A stretch of 35,260 nucleotides of DNA from Lentisphaerae bacterium ADurb.BinA184 (GTDB taxonomy: Bacteria > Verrucomicrobiota > Lentisphaeria > Oligosphaerales > MVZH01). Shown here piece by piece: positions 24,056 through 32,901 of this stretch. A program made the translations under genes and the position numbers. The stretch's first letter is position 1; each line of letters opens with the position of its first letter. A model generated the notes under the pieces. The model had not been told where the DNA came from. It did not search any database and worked only from the letters and a program-made list of their open reading frames with translations. Where the stretch lies: positions 1-35,260 of the forward strand of contig MVZH01000014.1 of the NCBI GenBank assembly GCA_002068325.1, given 5' to 3'.

Positions 24056-24946
24056 GTGAAACGCCCCGCCTTCACCTTGATCGAGCTTCTGGTGGTGATC
24101 GCGATCATCGCCATCTTGGCGGCGTTGCTGCTGCCGGCGCTGGATCAGGCGCGTGACAAGGCCAAGCGCGTGGACTGCATGAGCCGCCAGCGGCAGGTCA
24201 ACATCATGATGGTGGCATACCACGACGACTTCGAGTCGGTGCCGCCGGCTGGCCGCGACATGAACCAGGGCGCCTTCGGAGGCGGGGAGGTGACCCTCGG
24301 CTTCGGCCTGCTCACCTGGAACGGCTACTGCAGCGTCCAGCAGGTCCTGGCCTGCACGGACACCCACTACCGCCCCGGCTCGGAATACCAATCACCGTTC
24401 GACCAGGGCAAGCCCTACGACTTCGGCCCCGGCTACTACTGGGGCGTGTTCCGCCAGCCCAACTGCTTCCCGATGCCCGGCAAGCAGCGGTACCTCTACG
24501 GTGACTGGGCCGGGAACAGCATATACAAGTCATACGGCAACACCTCGAGCTACTCGTACCGGCGCTGGCCGCGGCAGGAGAAGGGTTACGAACCCAACGA
24601 ACCCGGGTTCGGCGTGTCCAGCGTGACCATCCGCGTGGACGAACTGCCCAACGCCTACCTCGCCTGCGCCCAGCAGTTCGGCACCGGCCAGGGCTGGGGC
24701 GGCGGGGCGCATAACAACTTCACGCACGGCCGCAAGGGATCGAATGCCCTCTACAAAGACGGGCATGTGGAGTGGGTTGATCTGACGCGGCGGCGCGACC
24801 TGGACACCCTCAAGGTCGTGCCCGCCAACCACCCGGAAAACGCCGGCTGCCCCCCCGGCTACCTGCCCTACATATACAGCTTCGACTATCCCTACACCTG
24901 GCCCGCCATGGCTTTCTGGGAAGCCGCGGACAGCCAGTGGAAGTGA
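24056..24946 (+). CDS. Prepilin-type protein (type II secretion/pilin-like, DUF1559-like group)
   Basis: The start is GTG at 24056, giving 296 residues, because the prepilin signal begins right there: [20 protein letters not shown], with the cleavage site before F and the conserved glutamate at +5. A longer reading of the frame would run through the four-helix-bundle gene and array B and is rejected. The helix continues as [19 protein letters not shown] globular domain follows, and near the end [20 protein letters not shown] is the H-x-DG motif of the PVC prepilin-like family (here ten residues between H and D). The protein is anchored in the inner membrane and processed by a prepilin peptidase. 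The ribosome-binding site is poor (AAGGA 14 bases upstream, at the end of array B). The role in this locus is unknown. Confidence 0.85.
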   Translation: MKRPAFTLIELLVVIAIIAILAALLLPALDQARDKAKRVDCMSRQRQVNIMMVAYHDDFESVPPAGRDMNQGAFGGGEVTLGFGLLTWNGYCSVQQVLACTDTHYRPGSEYQSPFDQGKPYDFGPGYYWGVFRQPNCFPMPGKQRYLYGDWAGNSIYKSYGNTSSYSYRRWPRQEKGYEPNEPGFGVSSVTIRVDELPNAYLACAQQFGTGQGWGGGAHNNFTHGRKGSNALYKDGHVEWVDLTRRRDLDTLKVVPANHPENAGCPPGYLPYIYSFDYPYTWPAMAFWEAADSQWK

Positions 24947-25181
24947 GACGGGGGACTGACGGCGTGGAAAGGGCGGCAGGAAGCCCCCAGGCCGGCGGAA
25001 GCCGCAACGCCCGGACGGCTTGGCTCTCTGGCGCGACAGTCCGGCCTTTCCAGTGTGGCCGGGGGCCTGCTGATCCCCGGAGGGTGAGTGTTTCTACGGA
25101 ACCACCAGCCTCTAGGACGTGCTGTGGGATCGCCTTGAACAGCCGGGCGGGCGAGCCGGCGGCGGAGCAACACGGGCGGCG

Positions 25182-26216
25182 ATGATGAACAGGTGGATTG
25201 TTCGGCAGATGATGGTGGCGGCGGCACTGGCGGGGGCTGGCGGTGTGGTGGCCGGCGCCCAGGATATGCGCACCTGGAGCGGCCAGGCCGGGCAGACGGT
25301 GATGGCCGAGCTGGTCGAGGTCGAGGCCGGCCAGGCCGTGTTGCGCCGCCAGGATGGCGTCACCGTGCGGGTGCCGGTGGACAGTTTCGCCGAGGCCGAC
25401 CGCCAGCGGTTGCAGGCCTGGGTGGCGGAGCACCGGGGCACCGGCGCGGTCACTACGCCGACTACCCCCGCCGAGTTGGCGGCCTTCGCCGACGGGCCGT
25501 GGAAGGATGCCAACACCGTCTTTCAGGGGCGTTTCTACGACGCCGTGCTGGCCGCCGGCCGGTGCCAGATCGAGGTGCATGTCAAGAACAACGGGGCGCG
25601 CGTCGGCAAACCGATAGCGGTCGCCTTCGGCTGCCACTACTACGACCCGGGCAAGAAGAACACCGTGTCGCGGCCGGTTGCGGAGTTCGCAAACCCGCCG
25701 GCGCCGCAGGTGCTGACCCGGCCGGGCGCGGTGAAACTGAGCGGCCGTTTTGCCGACGACGTGCGCTTTGCGATGACCCTGAAGTTCGCCGAGAAGAGCT
25801 TCTCGATCGAGGGTGAGATCAAGGATCCGCCGCGGCTGGCCCTCGCCTCGAACCTCGGCTACCATGCCCGCGTGCAACCTACGCACAGCCCGCCGCCGGA
25901 GATGGGACTGGAGCAGATCAAGGCGATGATGCCGGACTGGAGCCTGGCTCTGACGCCGTTGCAGGGGCGGGCCGAGACCCACCCCTACTGGAAATCGCTC
26001 CAGAGCCAGCACGTCGTGCAGGCCCACGTCCGCGGCCCGTGGCAAGGACAGGACGTGACGATCAAGGCCCCGCCCGTCCCCCGCCGCCAGGCCAAGGGCA
26101 AGCTGGGCGGCTACTTTTCCGTCTATTCAGGCATGGCCCCCTACACAGGCTTTCACGTCGGCCGCTCGGGAACACCGGAGCAGGAAGCCGGCGAGCTAGT
26201 CGTCGCCTTCGAGTAG
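25182..26216 (+). CDS. Secreted SHD1-domain protein
   Basis: The start is one of two adjacent ATGs (25182 or 25185), before a signal segment (IVRQMMVAAALAGAGGVVAG); a GTG at 25119 is less likely. The protein is about 344 residues. Residues 28-85 (MRTWSGQAGQTVMAELVEVE; VLRRQDGVTVRVPVDSF; EADRQRLQAW) match the SLA1-homology-domain-1-like repeat common in secreted PVC proteins. The remaining 250 residues are beta-rich without a recognised domain. No good ribosome-binding site is visible for the chosen start. The 235-base gap before it (24947-25181) shows only a TGGAAAGG/CCTTTCCA pair about 70 bases apart and no gene. The function is unknown; it is probably an envelope protein. Confidence 0.65.
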   Translation: MMNRWIVRQMMVAAALAGAGGVVAGAQDMRTWSGQAGQTVMAELVEVEAGQAVLRRQDGVTVRVPVDSFAEADRQRLQAWVAEHRGTGAVTTPTTPAELAAFADGPWKDANTVFQGRFYDAVLAAGRCQIEVHVKNNGARVGKPIAVAFGCHYYDPGKKNTVSRPVAEFANPPAPQVLTRPGAVKLSGRFADDVRFAMTLKFAEKSFSIEGEIKDPPRLALASNLGYHARVQPTHSPPPEMGLEQIKAMMPDWSLALTPLQGRAETHPYWKSLQSQHVVQAHVRGPWQGQDVTIKAPPVPRRQAKGKLGGYFSVYSGMAPYTGFHVGRSGTPEQEAGELVVAFE

Positions 26217-26249
26217 GCCGTCGGCGGCGGTAAGTTGAGACGGCGAAGC

Positions 26250-26265
26250 GGCGGGAGATGCCGGA
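26250..26265 (+). repeat. Leader motif of array C
   Basis: GGCGGGAGATGCCGGA lies directly before array C and matches the array A leader (22913-22928) at 15 of 16 bases. Confidence 0.6.
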
Positions 26266-26270
26266 ATGTG

Positions 26271-26370
26271 TCGAGACCTGTCGAAACCTGTCGAGACCTT
26301 TCGATAGGAACCGAGAGGAATCGAAAGGAGTCGACAGGAATCGAGAGTTGCCGACACCCATCGAAAGACT
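26271..26370. repeat. 10-nt TCGA array C, without a four-helix-bundle gene
   Basis: Ten in-phase 10-base units: three CC-type, four GG-type, then a partial return to CC-type (CCGACACCCA). The stretch 26291-26314 is identical over 24 bases to the turn of array A. It lies between the SHD1 gene and the DUF6067-like operon, ending about 40 bases before the ATG at 26413. No helper gene accompanies it. Confidence 0.85.
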
Positions 26371-26412
26371 GCCACTCGCGTGGGTCGCAGCGCAAGCACA
26401 GGAGTGACTGGG

Positions 26413-29400
26413 ATGCCAATGGACAAGACCATGTGCCATGTGAATGGACGCTGGGGGCGCGGCCTTGGCGTGACAATCGCGGCGGGGCTGAGCCTTCTGG
26501 TCAGCGCCCACTCTGGCGCGGCCGGGCCGGCGGAGCCGCCGTCCGTGCGGGACGGCTACACGCGGCCGACCTTTGCCATGCCCTATGCCTGGACGAAACC
26601 GACCCTTGACGGCGTGGTGGACGCGACCGAGTGGCGGCAGGCGCTGTGCCTGACGGCGTTGCAGACCGTCGGCGGGAGCCTGAGCACGCGGCAGGCGACG
26701 TTCCGGCTGTGCTGGGACGAGGATCACCTCTACGTGGCCATGCAGAGCCCGCTACGGCCCGGCGAGCGCCCGGTCCAAGCTCTGCGCTGGCGGGCGCCCG
26801 AGCGGAATGTAGTCTTCGACGACAGCTACGAGATCTTCGTGGACCTCGGCTCGAAGACCCCGGACGGGCAGCCGTGTTTTGTGCAATTCCTGGCGAATTT
26901 CGCGGGAGCGCGGTTCGACGCCGTGCATCTGCCGGCCGTCGGCAACATGCTGCTCAACTGGTCGTCCGGCTGGGAGCCGGTCAATCGCCTGACGTCCGAC
27001 AACGTGTGGGAGTGGGAGGTGGCGATTCCGCGCGCCAGCCTGTTCTGCACCGAGCCGTTGGCGGACGGCCAGGCGATCACCATGCTGCTGGCGCGGAACT
27101 TCAAGCGGCCGTGGGAGCAGAACTCCGTGGAGGGGACCAGCTCCTTCGCCGTGGTGGACACGCACTCGCGCTATGTGCTGTCCAAGTCCGCCCCGGCGAT
27201 CCACCTGCGCGGCGTGGCGCAGCCGGACGGGCAGGCCATCGGCCTCGACCTGGCCGCCTGGTCGAAGACCGGTGGCACGGTGCAGTGGTCGTTCGCCAGC
27301 GACGGCAAGGTGAACCGGCAGGGGACGCTGGTGTTGCCGGCGGGAGAGCTGGCCGAGCTGGCGCCGGCCCTGGCCCTCGATACGCCCGGCCCCGGGGCGT
27401 TCCGGATCCGAGTCGGCTCCGAGGACGGCGCGAGCACGTACCTGGACTGGTCGGCCCTGCGCGCATTCGGTCCGGCGGTCGCCCCCACGGTGGACGACAA
27501 GGGCGACGTGGTGAGCCTCAACCTGAGCCTGAACCCGGTCGCCGACTATCTGCGCGTGGACGGGGATTTCATCAACTATGATGCGCGGACGGCCTTCAAG
27601 TCCTTCCAGATCCGGGTCGCGGACGCGGCGGGCGAAACGGTGGCCGCCAGCCCGCTGAGCATGGACGGCCTGGCCTACGTCTCGGGCGTGTTGCGCCTGC
27701 CCGGGCTGCCGCCCGGCACGTACCAGGCGCGGCTCGACTGCCTGGACGCGGACGGCAAGGTGGCGCTCTCGCGGGACAAGGAGTTCATCAAGAAAGATCC
27801 CGCGACCAGCTTTCCATGGTGGAAGACGACTTGGGGGAACATCGAGCGGGTGATCTCGCCGTGGACGCCCGTGGAGGCCGGCCGGCGGGACGTCTCGGTG
27901 TGGGGGCGGACGATGACCGTGGGGGCGGCGGGGCTGCCGGAGCAGGTCGTGGCGCAGGGTCACAAGCTGCTGGCCGGTCCGGTCCGGCTGGAGATGGCAA
28001 CCGCCGCCGGCGCCCTCGCGGAAACGTCGCGCAGGAGGTCGAAGCTGGTCTCGCAGGCGGAGCACCGCGCGGTCTACGAGGCCACGTCAAGGCTTGGGCA
28101 GTTGGACCTGCGCTCCGCCGTGACGGTCGAGTTCGACGGCATGTACAAGGTTGAGCTGACCCTGACCCCCCGGAAGCCGGTTGCGGTGGACTCGCTGCGC
28201 ATGGTGGTGCCGTTCGCCCCCGGCCAGGTGGACTACTACCACGCCTGTTCCGACCAGATCCGGTCCGGCTTTGCCTACGGGCACATACCGGCAGGCACGG
28301 GACGGCTCTGGGACTGCCGCAGCGTGGGGAACTGCCCGATGGTGGCCGGCTCCTTCATGCCCTATGTGTGGGTGGGGGGGCCTGAGGCCGGGCTGTGCTG
28401 GTTCGCGGAGAGCGACCAGGGTTGGGTGCCGAACGACGAGGCGCCGGCCATCGAGCTGCGCCGCGAGCCGGCCGGACGCAAGGGCGGCGCGCCCAGCGTG
28501 GACCTGGTCTTCAACCTGATCAGCAGCCGGACGACCCTGGACGCGCCGCGCACTCTGGTCTTCGCCTTCCAGGCCACGCCGGTGAAGCCCTTGCACAAGG
28601 GATGGCGCGAAGACAACTGGTGGTGCGGCGACACCTTCATGGACTGGCAGTTCCTGGGGAAACACGGCGGGCACCAGATCTGGACCAACATTCCGTTCAC
28701 GCTCGAGGAGGAGGCCTGCCGGGAGAAGGTTGCGGCCCGCCATCAGCAGGGCGGCAATGCGGTGCCCTACCTGGAATGGAAGACGCTCTCGGCCCGCTTT
28801 GCGCCGGAGGTGGCCTACTTCGGTGATCAGTGGCAGACTTCGGTCAGCGACGGCCTGTGCTTCGAGGAGACCCTGAGCGACTTCCTGGTCTACCATGCGG
28901 GGACGTGGGCCAAGAGCTGCGGCATTGATGGCTTCTACCTGGACAACTCGCGGCCGCAGGCGTGCGCCAACTTGGACGCCGGCCGCGGCTACCGGCTCCC
29001 GGACGGGCGGGTGCAGCCCACCTACAACGTCTTCGCCGTGCGCAAGCTGCTGCTGCGCCTGCGCGCGGCCTTCCTGGAGGCGAATGGCCGCAGCAAGTTC
29101 GTCCTCCACACCACCAACAACTTCATCGCGCCGTGGCTGGGGGCCGCCGACATCGGCTACGACGGCGAGCATCACGTGATCTACCCCCAGCTCGGCAAAG
29201 ACTTCATGGACTACTGGGATCTGACCCGGATGCGGCTGACGCTGCCGGCCCAGTGGGGCGTGGTCGTGAACTTCATGCACGAGTACCAAGGCCCCTGGGA
29301 GCATCGGCGCCTGACCGAAGTGATGCGGGCCTACACCGGCGCAGTGATGCTCTTTGACGCCTTGCCGACCGGCAACAACAACGGGCTCAACACCTCCGTG

Positions 29401-29817
29401 CTGACGGCGCGGGCCAAGTTCGGCATCGGCGCCGACGATGTCGCATACATCGCGCCGTGGCAGGCGGCCGGGGCGGGGCTGGGTTGCGCGCAGGAGGACG
29501 TGCACCTGGCCGCGTGGCAGCGGCCCGGGAAGGTTCTGGTCGCGCTCGTCAACTACGGCGAGGCGGCCGAGGCGGCGCTGGTCGTGGACGGCCCCCGGTT
29601 GGGGCTGGGGGCGCCGGGGGAGTGGATGGTTCGCGATGCGGAGGAGGGCACGGCAATACACCCGACCCGCGATCCCGTCACCAAGGAAATGATACCGGGC
29701 TGGCGCTGGGAGGATGAGGCTCCGATCCGCCACGAGGGGGCGGCGACGATCTCGGTGCCGGTCAAACGCCACAGCTACCGCCTGGTGGTCGTTGAACACA
29801 AAGGGATAGCGCCATGA
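26413..29817 (+). CDS. Secreted CBM9/DUF6067-like glycoside hydrolase-like protein (copy 2)
   Basis: The start is the ATG at 26413, with AGGAG 8 bases upstream, giving 1134 residues. A signal segment (GLGVTIAAGLSLLVSAHSGA) precedes a CBM9-like domain (about 50-260: PTLDGVVDATEWRQALCL; LCWDEDHLYVAMQSPL). From about 465, WWKTTWGNIERVISPWTPVE and RRDVSVWGRTMTVGAAGLP match DUF6067 and the paralogue at 15767-19876. The barrel contains CGIDGFYLDNSRPQACANL (about 838), where D is a candidate catalytic acid. A C-terminal beta domain ends in VPVKRHSYRLVVVEHK. It is the first gene of a tight run of six; its stop overlaps the next start (ATGA). It is likely an exported glycan hydrolase that begins a degradation pathway continued by the downstream enzymes; the substrate is unknown. 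Confidence 0.85.
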   Translation: MPMDKTMCHVNGRWGRGLGVTIAAGLSLLVSAHSGAAGPAEPPSVRDGYTRPTFAMPYAWTKPTLDGVVDATEWRQALCLTALQTVGGSLSTRQATFRLCWDEDHLYVAMQSPLRPGERPVQALRWRAPERNVVFDDSYEIFVDLGSKTPDGQPCFVQFLANFAGARFDAVHLPAVGNMLLNWSSGWEPVNRLTSDNVWEWEVAIPRASLFCTEPLADGQAITMLLARNFKRPWEQNSVEGTSSFAVVDTHSRYVLSKSAPAIHLRGVAQPDGQAIGLDLAAWSKTGGTVQWSFASDGKVNRQGTLVLPAGELAELAPALALDTPGPGAFRIRVGSEDGASTYLDWSALRAFGPAVAPTVDDKGDVVSLNLSLNPVADYLRVDGDFINYDARTAFKSFQIRVADAAGETVAASPLSMDGLAYVSGVLRLPGLPPGTYQARLDCLDADGKVALSRDKEFIKKDPATSFPWWKTTWGNIERVISPWTPVEAGRRDVSVWGRTMTVGAAGLPEQVVAQGHKLLAGPVRLEMATAAGALAETSRRRSKLVSQAEHRAVYEATSRLGQLDLRSAVTVEFDGMYKVELTLTPRKPVAVDSLRMVVPFAPGQVDYYHACSDQIRSGFAYGHIPAGTGRLWDCRSVGNCPMVAGSFMPYVWVGGPEAGLCWFAESDQGWVPNDEAPAIELRREPAGRKGGAPSVDLVFNLISSRTTLDAPRTLVFAFQATPVKPLHKGWREDNWWCGDTFMDWQFLGKHGGHQIWTNIPFTLEEEACREKVAARHQQGGNAVPYLEWKTLSARFAPEVAYFGDQWQTSVSDGLCFEETLSDFLVYHAGTWAKSCGIDGFYLDNSRPQACANLDAGRGYRLPDGRVQPTYNVFAVRKLLLRLRAAFLEANGRSKFVLHTTNNFIAPWLGAADIGYDGEHHVIYPQLGKDFMDYWDLTRMRLTLPAQWGVVVNFMHEYQGPWEHRRLTEVMRAYTGAVMLFDALPTGNNNGLNTSVLTARAKFGIGADDVAYIAPWQAAGAGLGCAQEDVHLAAWQRPGKVLVALVNYGEAAEAALVVDGPRLGLGAPGEWMVRDAEEGTAIHPTRDPVTKEMIPGWRWEDEAPIRHEGAATISVPVKRHSYRLVVVEHKGIAP

Positions 29818-31778
29818 ACACATCTTCGGGACTCTGTGTGGACGGCCCTGCCGGCCAGTTGCGCGTGGAAGCCGACGCCGGGATGCCGGGCGTCGCCATC
29901 CGGCCTCGCCAGGGCGGGCGGGAATGGACGTCGCCGTTGCTGGGGCTGGAGATCATCAACCGCATGGAAGACCGGGTGGATGCGGCCCGCGAGCTGCGGC
30001 TCATGCACGCCGCCGTCGAGGACGGGGCCGTCCACGTCATCCTGCGCGACGTTTTGCATGGGGTGACACTGGGCCTGTGGCTGGACTGGGAGGGCGACGA
30101 GCTGCGCGCGCTGGCGCCGCCGTCCGAGCTCGAGGAGGCCAGGGACGTGCTCTACCTGGTGCATTCCATCATGGTTCTGCCGGAGCTGATGCGGGTGGGC
30201 GCGGACGGCCAGATGCTGCTGCCGGTCAACACCGGGGCGTTGTGCTCGCCGGCCGGCAAGCCGAGGTTGCGCGACCGGTTCCTGATCTACGGCGAGCAGG
30301 AGCGTTGGGAGCTGGCGCCGACGCTGCCGGTGTGCGGCGTGCAGTCGCCGGCCGGGGGGGTGGTCTGCCTGGCCCGCCAGGGGGCGACGGAGGCCTGGTG
30401 CGCGGCCGGGGCCGACGGCGCGGGCAACGGCACCGTTGCCATGGGCGCGATGTTCCGCCGTCAGTGGATTGACCCGGTCAACTGGGAGCAGCGCGAGTTC
30501 CGTTACGGCTTTCTGCCCAAGGGGGCGGACCTGGTGTTGGCGGCGGCCGCCCGCGTGCGGCGGCATGTGGTCGAGGACTTCCGCAAGCCGACGCTGGCCG
30601 AGCGGGCGGCCGCCTCGCCCCAGTGTGCCTACCAGCAGCGTGCCTACACCATGAAGCTGTTCCATGGCATGCAGCTGCAGGGCATCATGATGGGGCAGAA
30701 GGACAACCCCGAGAAGGAGCTGTTCTACAAGCGGGTGCTGTCGTTCAAGCAGGCGGAGGCGGGGTTGCGGAAGCTCAAGGCCGCCGGCGTGGAGCGGGCC
30801 TACCTGCAGAGCGTGGGCTGGAACCCCAAGGGGCACGACGGCGCCTGGCCGACCGACTTCCCGATCGACCGGCGGCTGGGCGGCGAGGCGGGGCTGCGCG
30901 CCCTGATCGCCACCGCCAAGGAGCTCGGCTACCACATCACGACCCATCTGAACTGCGCCTCGGCCTTCTTCCGGTCGCCCGACTTTGTCGCGGATCGCGT
31001 GATCCACGACATCTGGGGGAAGCCGAAGGTGGTCGGCTTCTGGGGCGGCGGCGTCAAGAGCACCCACTGGGGGCTGGCCCTGCCGGAGGGCTTCCTCGAA
31101 AGCCGCATGGAGCCGCTCAAGGCGCTGGGCTTCAACGGCATGCAGTACCTGGACGGGATCGGCAACCCGCTCTACGTCAACTACCATCCGGTGAACGGCG
31201 GCGGGCGCTGCGACCACGCGGCCGGCATCAACCGCTACCTGGACACAGCCCGCGAGGTGTTCGGCGGGGTGGCCACGGAGTGCGGGTTCCTGTACTGCGC
31301 GGTGCACGCCGACGCCTTGGTCATGCCCCAGTATGTGCCCTATCCGCCGAATCCGCCCTTCAGCCCCTGGCCGCTGAGCCGGACCGACTGGCCTATCGTC
31401 AACCTGCTCGACCGCCAGGTTCCGGTGTGGCAGCTGGCCCTGCACGATTTGGTCACCCTCGAACAGTGCGGCATGGGCTGGAAAGAGGCGATGAACGCCA
31501 TCCTCTTCGGCCGCGTCATGCGCGACGAGTGGTCGGCCGAACCCGGCATCATGCCTGTGCTCGACGACGCGCGCGTCGCCCGGTTCAAGGCCATCTACGA
31601 CCTGGTCACGGACAGGCACGGCCACCTGGTGACGCAGCGGCTGACGCACTGGGAGCCGCTCGCCGACCGAGTCGAGAGGACGCGCTTCGCGGACGGCACC
31701 GAGGTGGTCGCCGATTTCGCGGAGGGGAGGCTGACGGTCAACGGCAAGGGCATCCCCTGCCCGGCCGCCCTGGCGTGA
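29814..31778 (+). CDS. DUF5696-like TIM-barrel glycosidase-like protein
   Basis: The start is the ATG at 29814, overlapping the previous stop by four bases, giving 654 residues. No signal peptide is visible, so it is likely cytoplasmic. The first 270 residues are beta-rich. The centre has GVERAYLQSVGWNPKGHDGA, then LGGEAGLRALIATAKELGYH, and GFNGMQYLDGIGNPLYVN, where D is a candidate catalytic residue. The pattern resembles DUF5696 and related GH-like barrels. A final beta segment (TRFADGTEVVADFAEGRLTV) resembles the C-terminal domain of such enzymes. The tight coupling to an exported DUF6067-like protein suggests the latter cuts outside and this protein processes imported fragments; that is inference. 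Confidence 0.7.
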   Translation: MNTSSGLCVDGPAGQLRVEADAGMPGVAIRPRQGGREWTSPLLGLEIINRMEDRVDAARELRLMHAAVEDGAVHVILRDVLHGVTLGLWLDWEGDELRALAPPSELEEARDVLYLVHSIMVLPELMRVGADGQMLLPVNTGALCSPAGKPRLRDRFLIYGEQERWELAPTLPVCGVQSPAGGVVCLARQGATEAWCAAGADGAGNGTVAMGAMFRRQWIDPVNWEQREFRYGFLPKGADLVLAAAARVRRHVVEDFRKPTLAERAAASPQCAYQQRAYTMKLFHGMQLQGIMMGQKDNPEKELFYKRVLSFKQAEAGLRKLKAAGVERAYLQSVGWNPKGHDGAWPTDFPIDRRLGGEAGLRALIATAKELGYHITTHLNCASAFFRSPDFVADRVIHDIWGKPKVVGFWGGGVKSTHWGLALPEGFLESRMEPLKALGFNGMQYLDGIGNPLYVNYHPVNGGGRCDHAAGINRYLDTAREVFGGVATECGFLYCAVHADALVMPQYVPYPPNPPFSPWPLSRTDWPIVNLLDRQVPVWQLALHDLVTLEQCGMGWKEAMNAILFGRVMRDEWSAEPGIMPVLDDARVARFKAIYDLVTDRHGHLVTQRLTHWEPLADRVERTRFADGTEVVADFAEGRLTVNGKGIPCPAALA

Positions 31779-31845
31779 TGGAAACGACGGTGTAGGGTTG
31801 TGCCCCGCCGGTGCCGCCGACGGGGCCGGACAGGAGAACAGACGC

Positions 31846-32883
31846 ATGCTGACCGCTGAAGAGATCAAGCGCACGGCGCTGGGTTTGGGCGCGGATGTGG
31901 TGGGGATCGGGCCGATGACACGCTTCGCGGGCGCCCCGCCCGATCACGATCCGCGTTTCATCTTCCCCGAGGCCAAGTCCGTCATCGGCATGGGTTTCCG
32001 CATTCATCGCGGCAGCCTGCGGGGTCCGGAGGAGGGCGTTGCCTTCGGCATGTACGGGGCGGAGGAGTACGCCAACACCAACAACAGCTTCATCCCGATG
32101 ACGTTGCGCCGCCTGGGCAACTACATCGAGGATCGCGGCTTCGATGCGGTCGTGTACAACCAGGGGCACCGGCAGACCTGGGGGCCGGTCGGGGCGCCCG
32201 TGCGGCCGGGCTACCCGCGCCCCGATGTGCTGATGCACCTTCGTATCGCCGGGGTCATCTGCGGCCTGGGCGAGATCGGCTGGAGCAAGATCTTCCTCAA
32301 CCCCAAGCTTGGGCCGCGCCTGCGGCTGGCCTTCATCTTCACCGACGCCGGGCTGGCGCCGGATCCGCTGGTCGAACCGGGCACCCTCTGCGACCGCTGC
32401 ATGCAGTGCGTCCGCGACTGTCCCTCGCGGGCGATACCGTCGAAGGACGGCGAGACCGAGTCGGTGACGGTCGAGGGCAAGACGTACACCTGGGGCAAGC
32501 TGAAGGAGACACGCTGTTTCATCGGCTTCCAGGCGCCCAAGGGCGAGAGGAATCCGTTCCTCAGCAAGAGCATGACTCCCGCCAACCTCGACGTGCGCCG
32601 CCAGATCGAGAGGGCGGACCAGCTCGGGGACTCCCCGGAGGAGGATGCGGAGCGGATGAAGATCCGCAGCTACATCGAGGCGAATTTCCGCCCCAGCGCC
32701 CAAGGCAACTACAACTACCACTACACGGCGGCCGTCTGCGGGGCCTCCTGCATCCGCACCTGCATGGTCCATTTGGAGAAACGGAACAAGCTGTCCGACA
32801 CCTTCAACACGCCGTTCCGCATCCGCAAGCCGTGGCGGCTGGCCTTTGACGGCGACGAGCAGCGACCGGTGGTTGAGGACTGA
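31846..32883 (+). CDS. QueG-like 4Fe-4S protein (epoxyqueuosine reductase/reductive dehalogenase-type fold)
   Basis: The start is the ATG at 31846, with AGGAG 9 bases upstream, giving 345 residues. The N-terminal part (EIKRTALGLGADVVGIGPM; EAKSVIGMGFRIHRGSL; VICGLGEIGWSKIFLNPKLG) resembles the cobalamin-binding fold of QueG and reductive dehalogenases. A ferredoxin cluster motif, CDRCMQCVRDCP, uses C182, C185, C188 and C192. The second site is unusual: CGASCIRTC (C298, C302, C306) replaces the usual CxxCxxCxxxCP. It is not expected to be true QueG because it sits inside a glycan operon and has a changed second cluster site. It may be a reductase for an operon intermediate. Chemistry is unknown. 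Confidence 0.75.
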   Translation: MLTAEEIKRTALGLGADVVGIGPMTRFAGAPPDHDPRFIFPEAKSVIGMGFRIHRGSLRGPEEGVAFGMYGAEEYANTNNSFIPMTLRRLGNYIEDRGFDAVVYNQGHRQTWGPVGAPVRPGYPRPDVLMHLRIAGVICGLGEIGWSKIFLNPKLGPRLRLAFIFTDAGLAPDPLVEPGTLCDRCMQCVRDCPSRAIPSKDGETESVTVEGKTYTWGKLKETRCFIGFQAPKGERNPFLSKSMTPANLDVRRQIERADQLGDSPEEDAERMKIRSYIEANFRPSAQGNYNYHYTAAVCGASCIRTCMVHLEKRNKLSDTFNTPFRIRKPWRLAFDGDEQRPVVED

Positions 32884-32901
32884 CCCCCCCTTCGCGGAGC
32901 G

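Noticed and set aside
24947..25181. Small gene from 24937 in the gap before the SHD1 gene
   Set aside because: The frame overlaps the prepilin end, has no ribosome-binding site or recognisable motif, and its composition is not gene-like.
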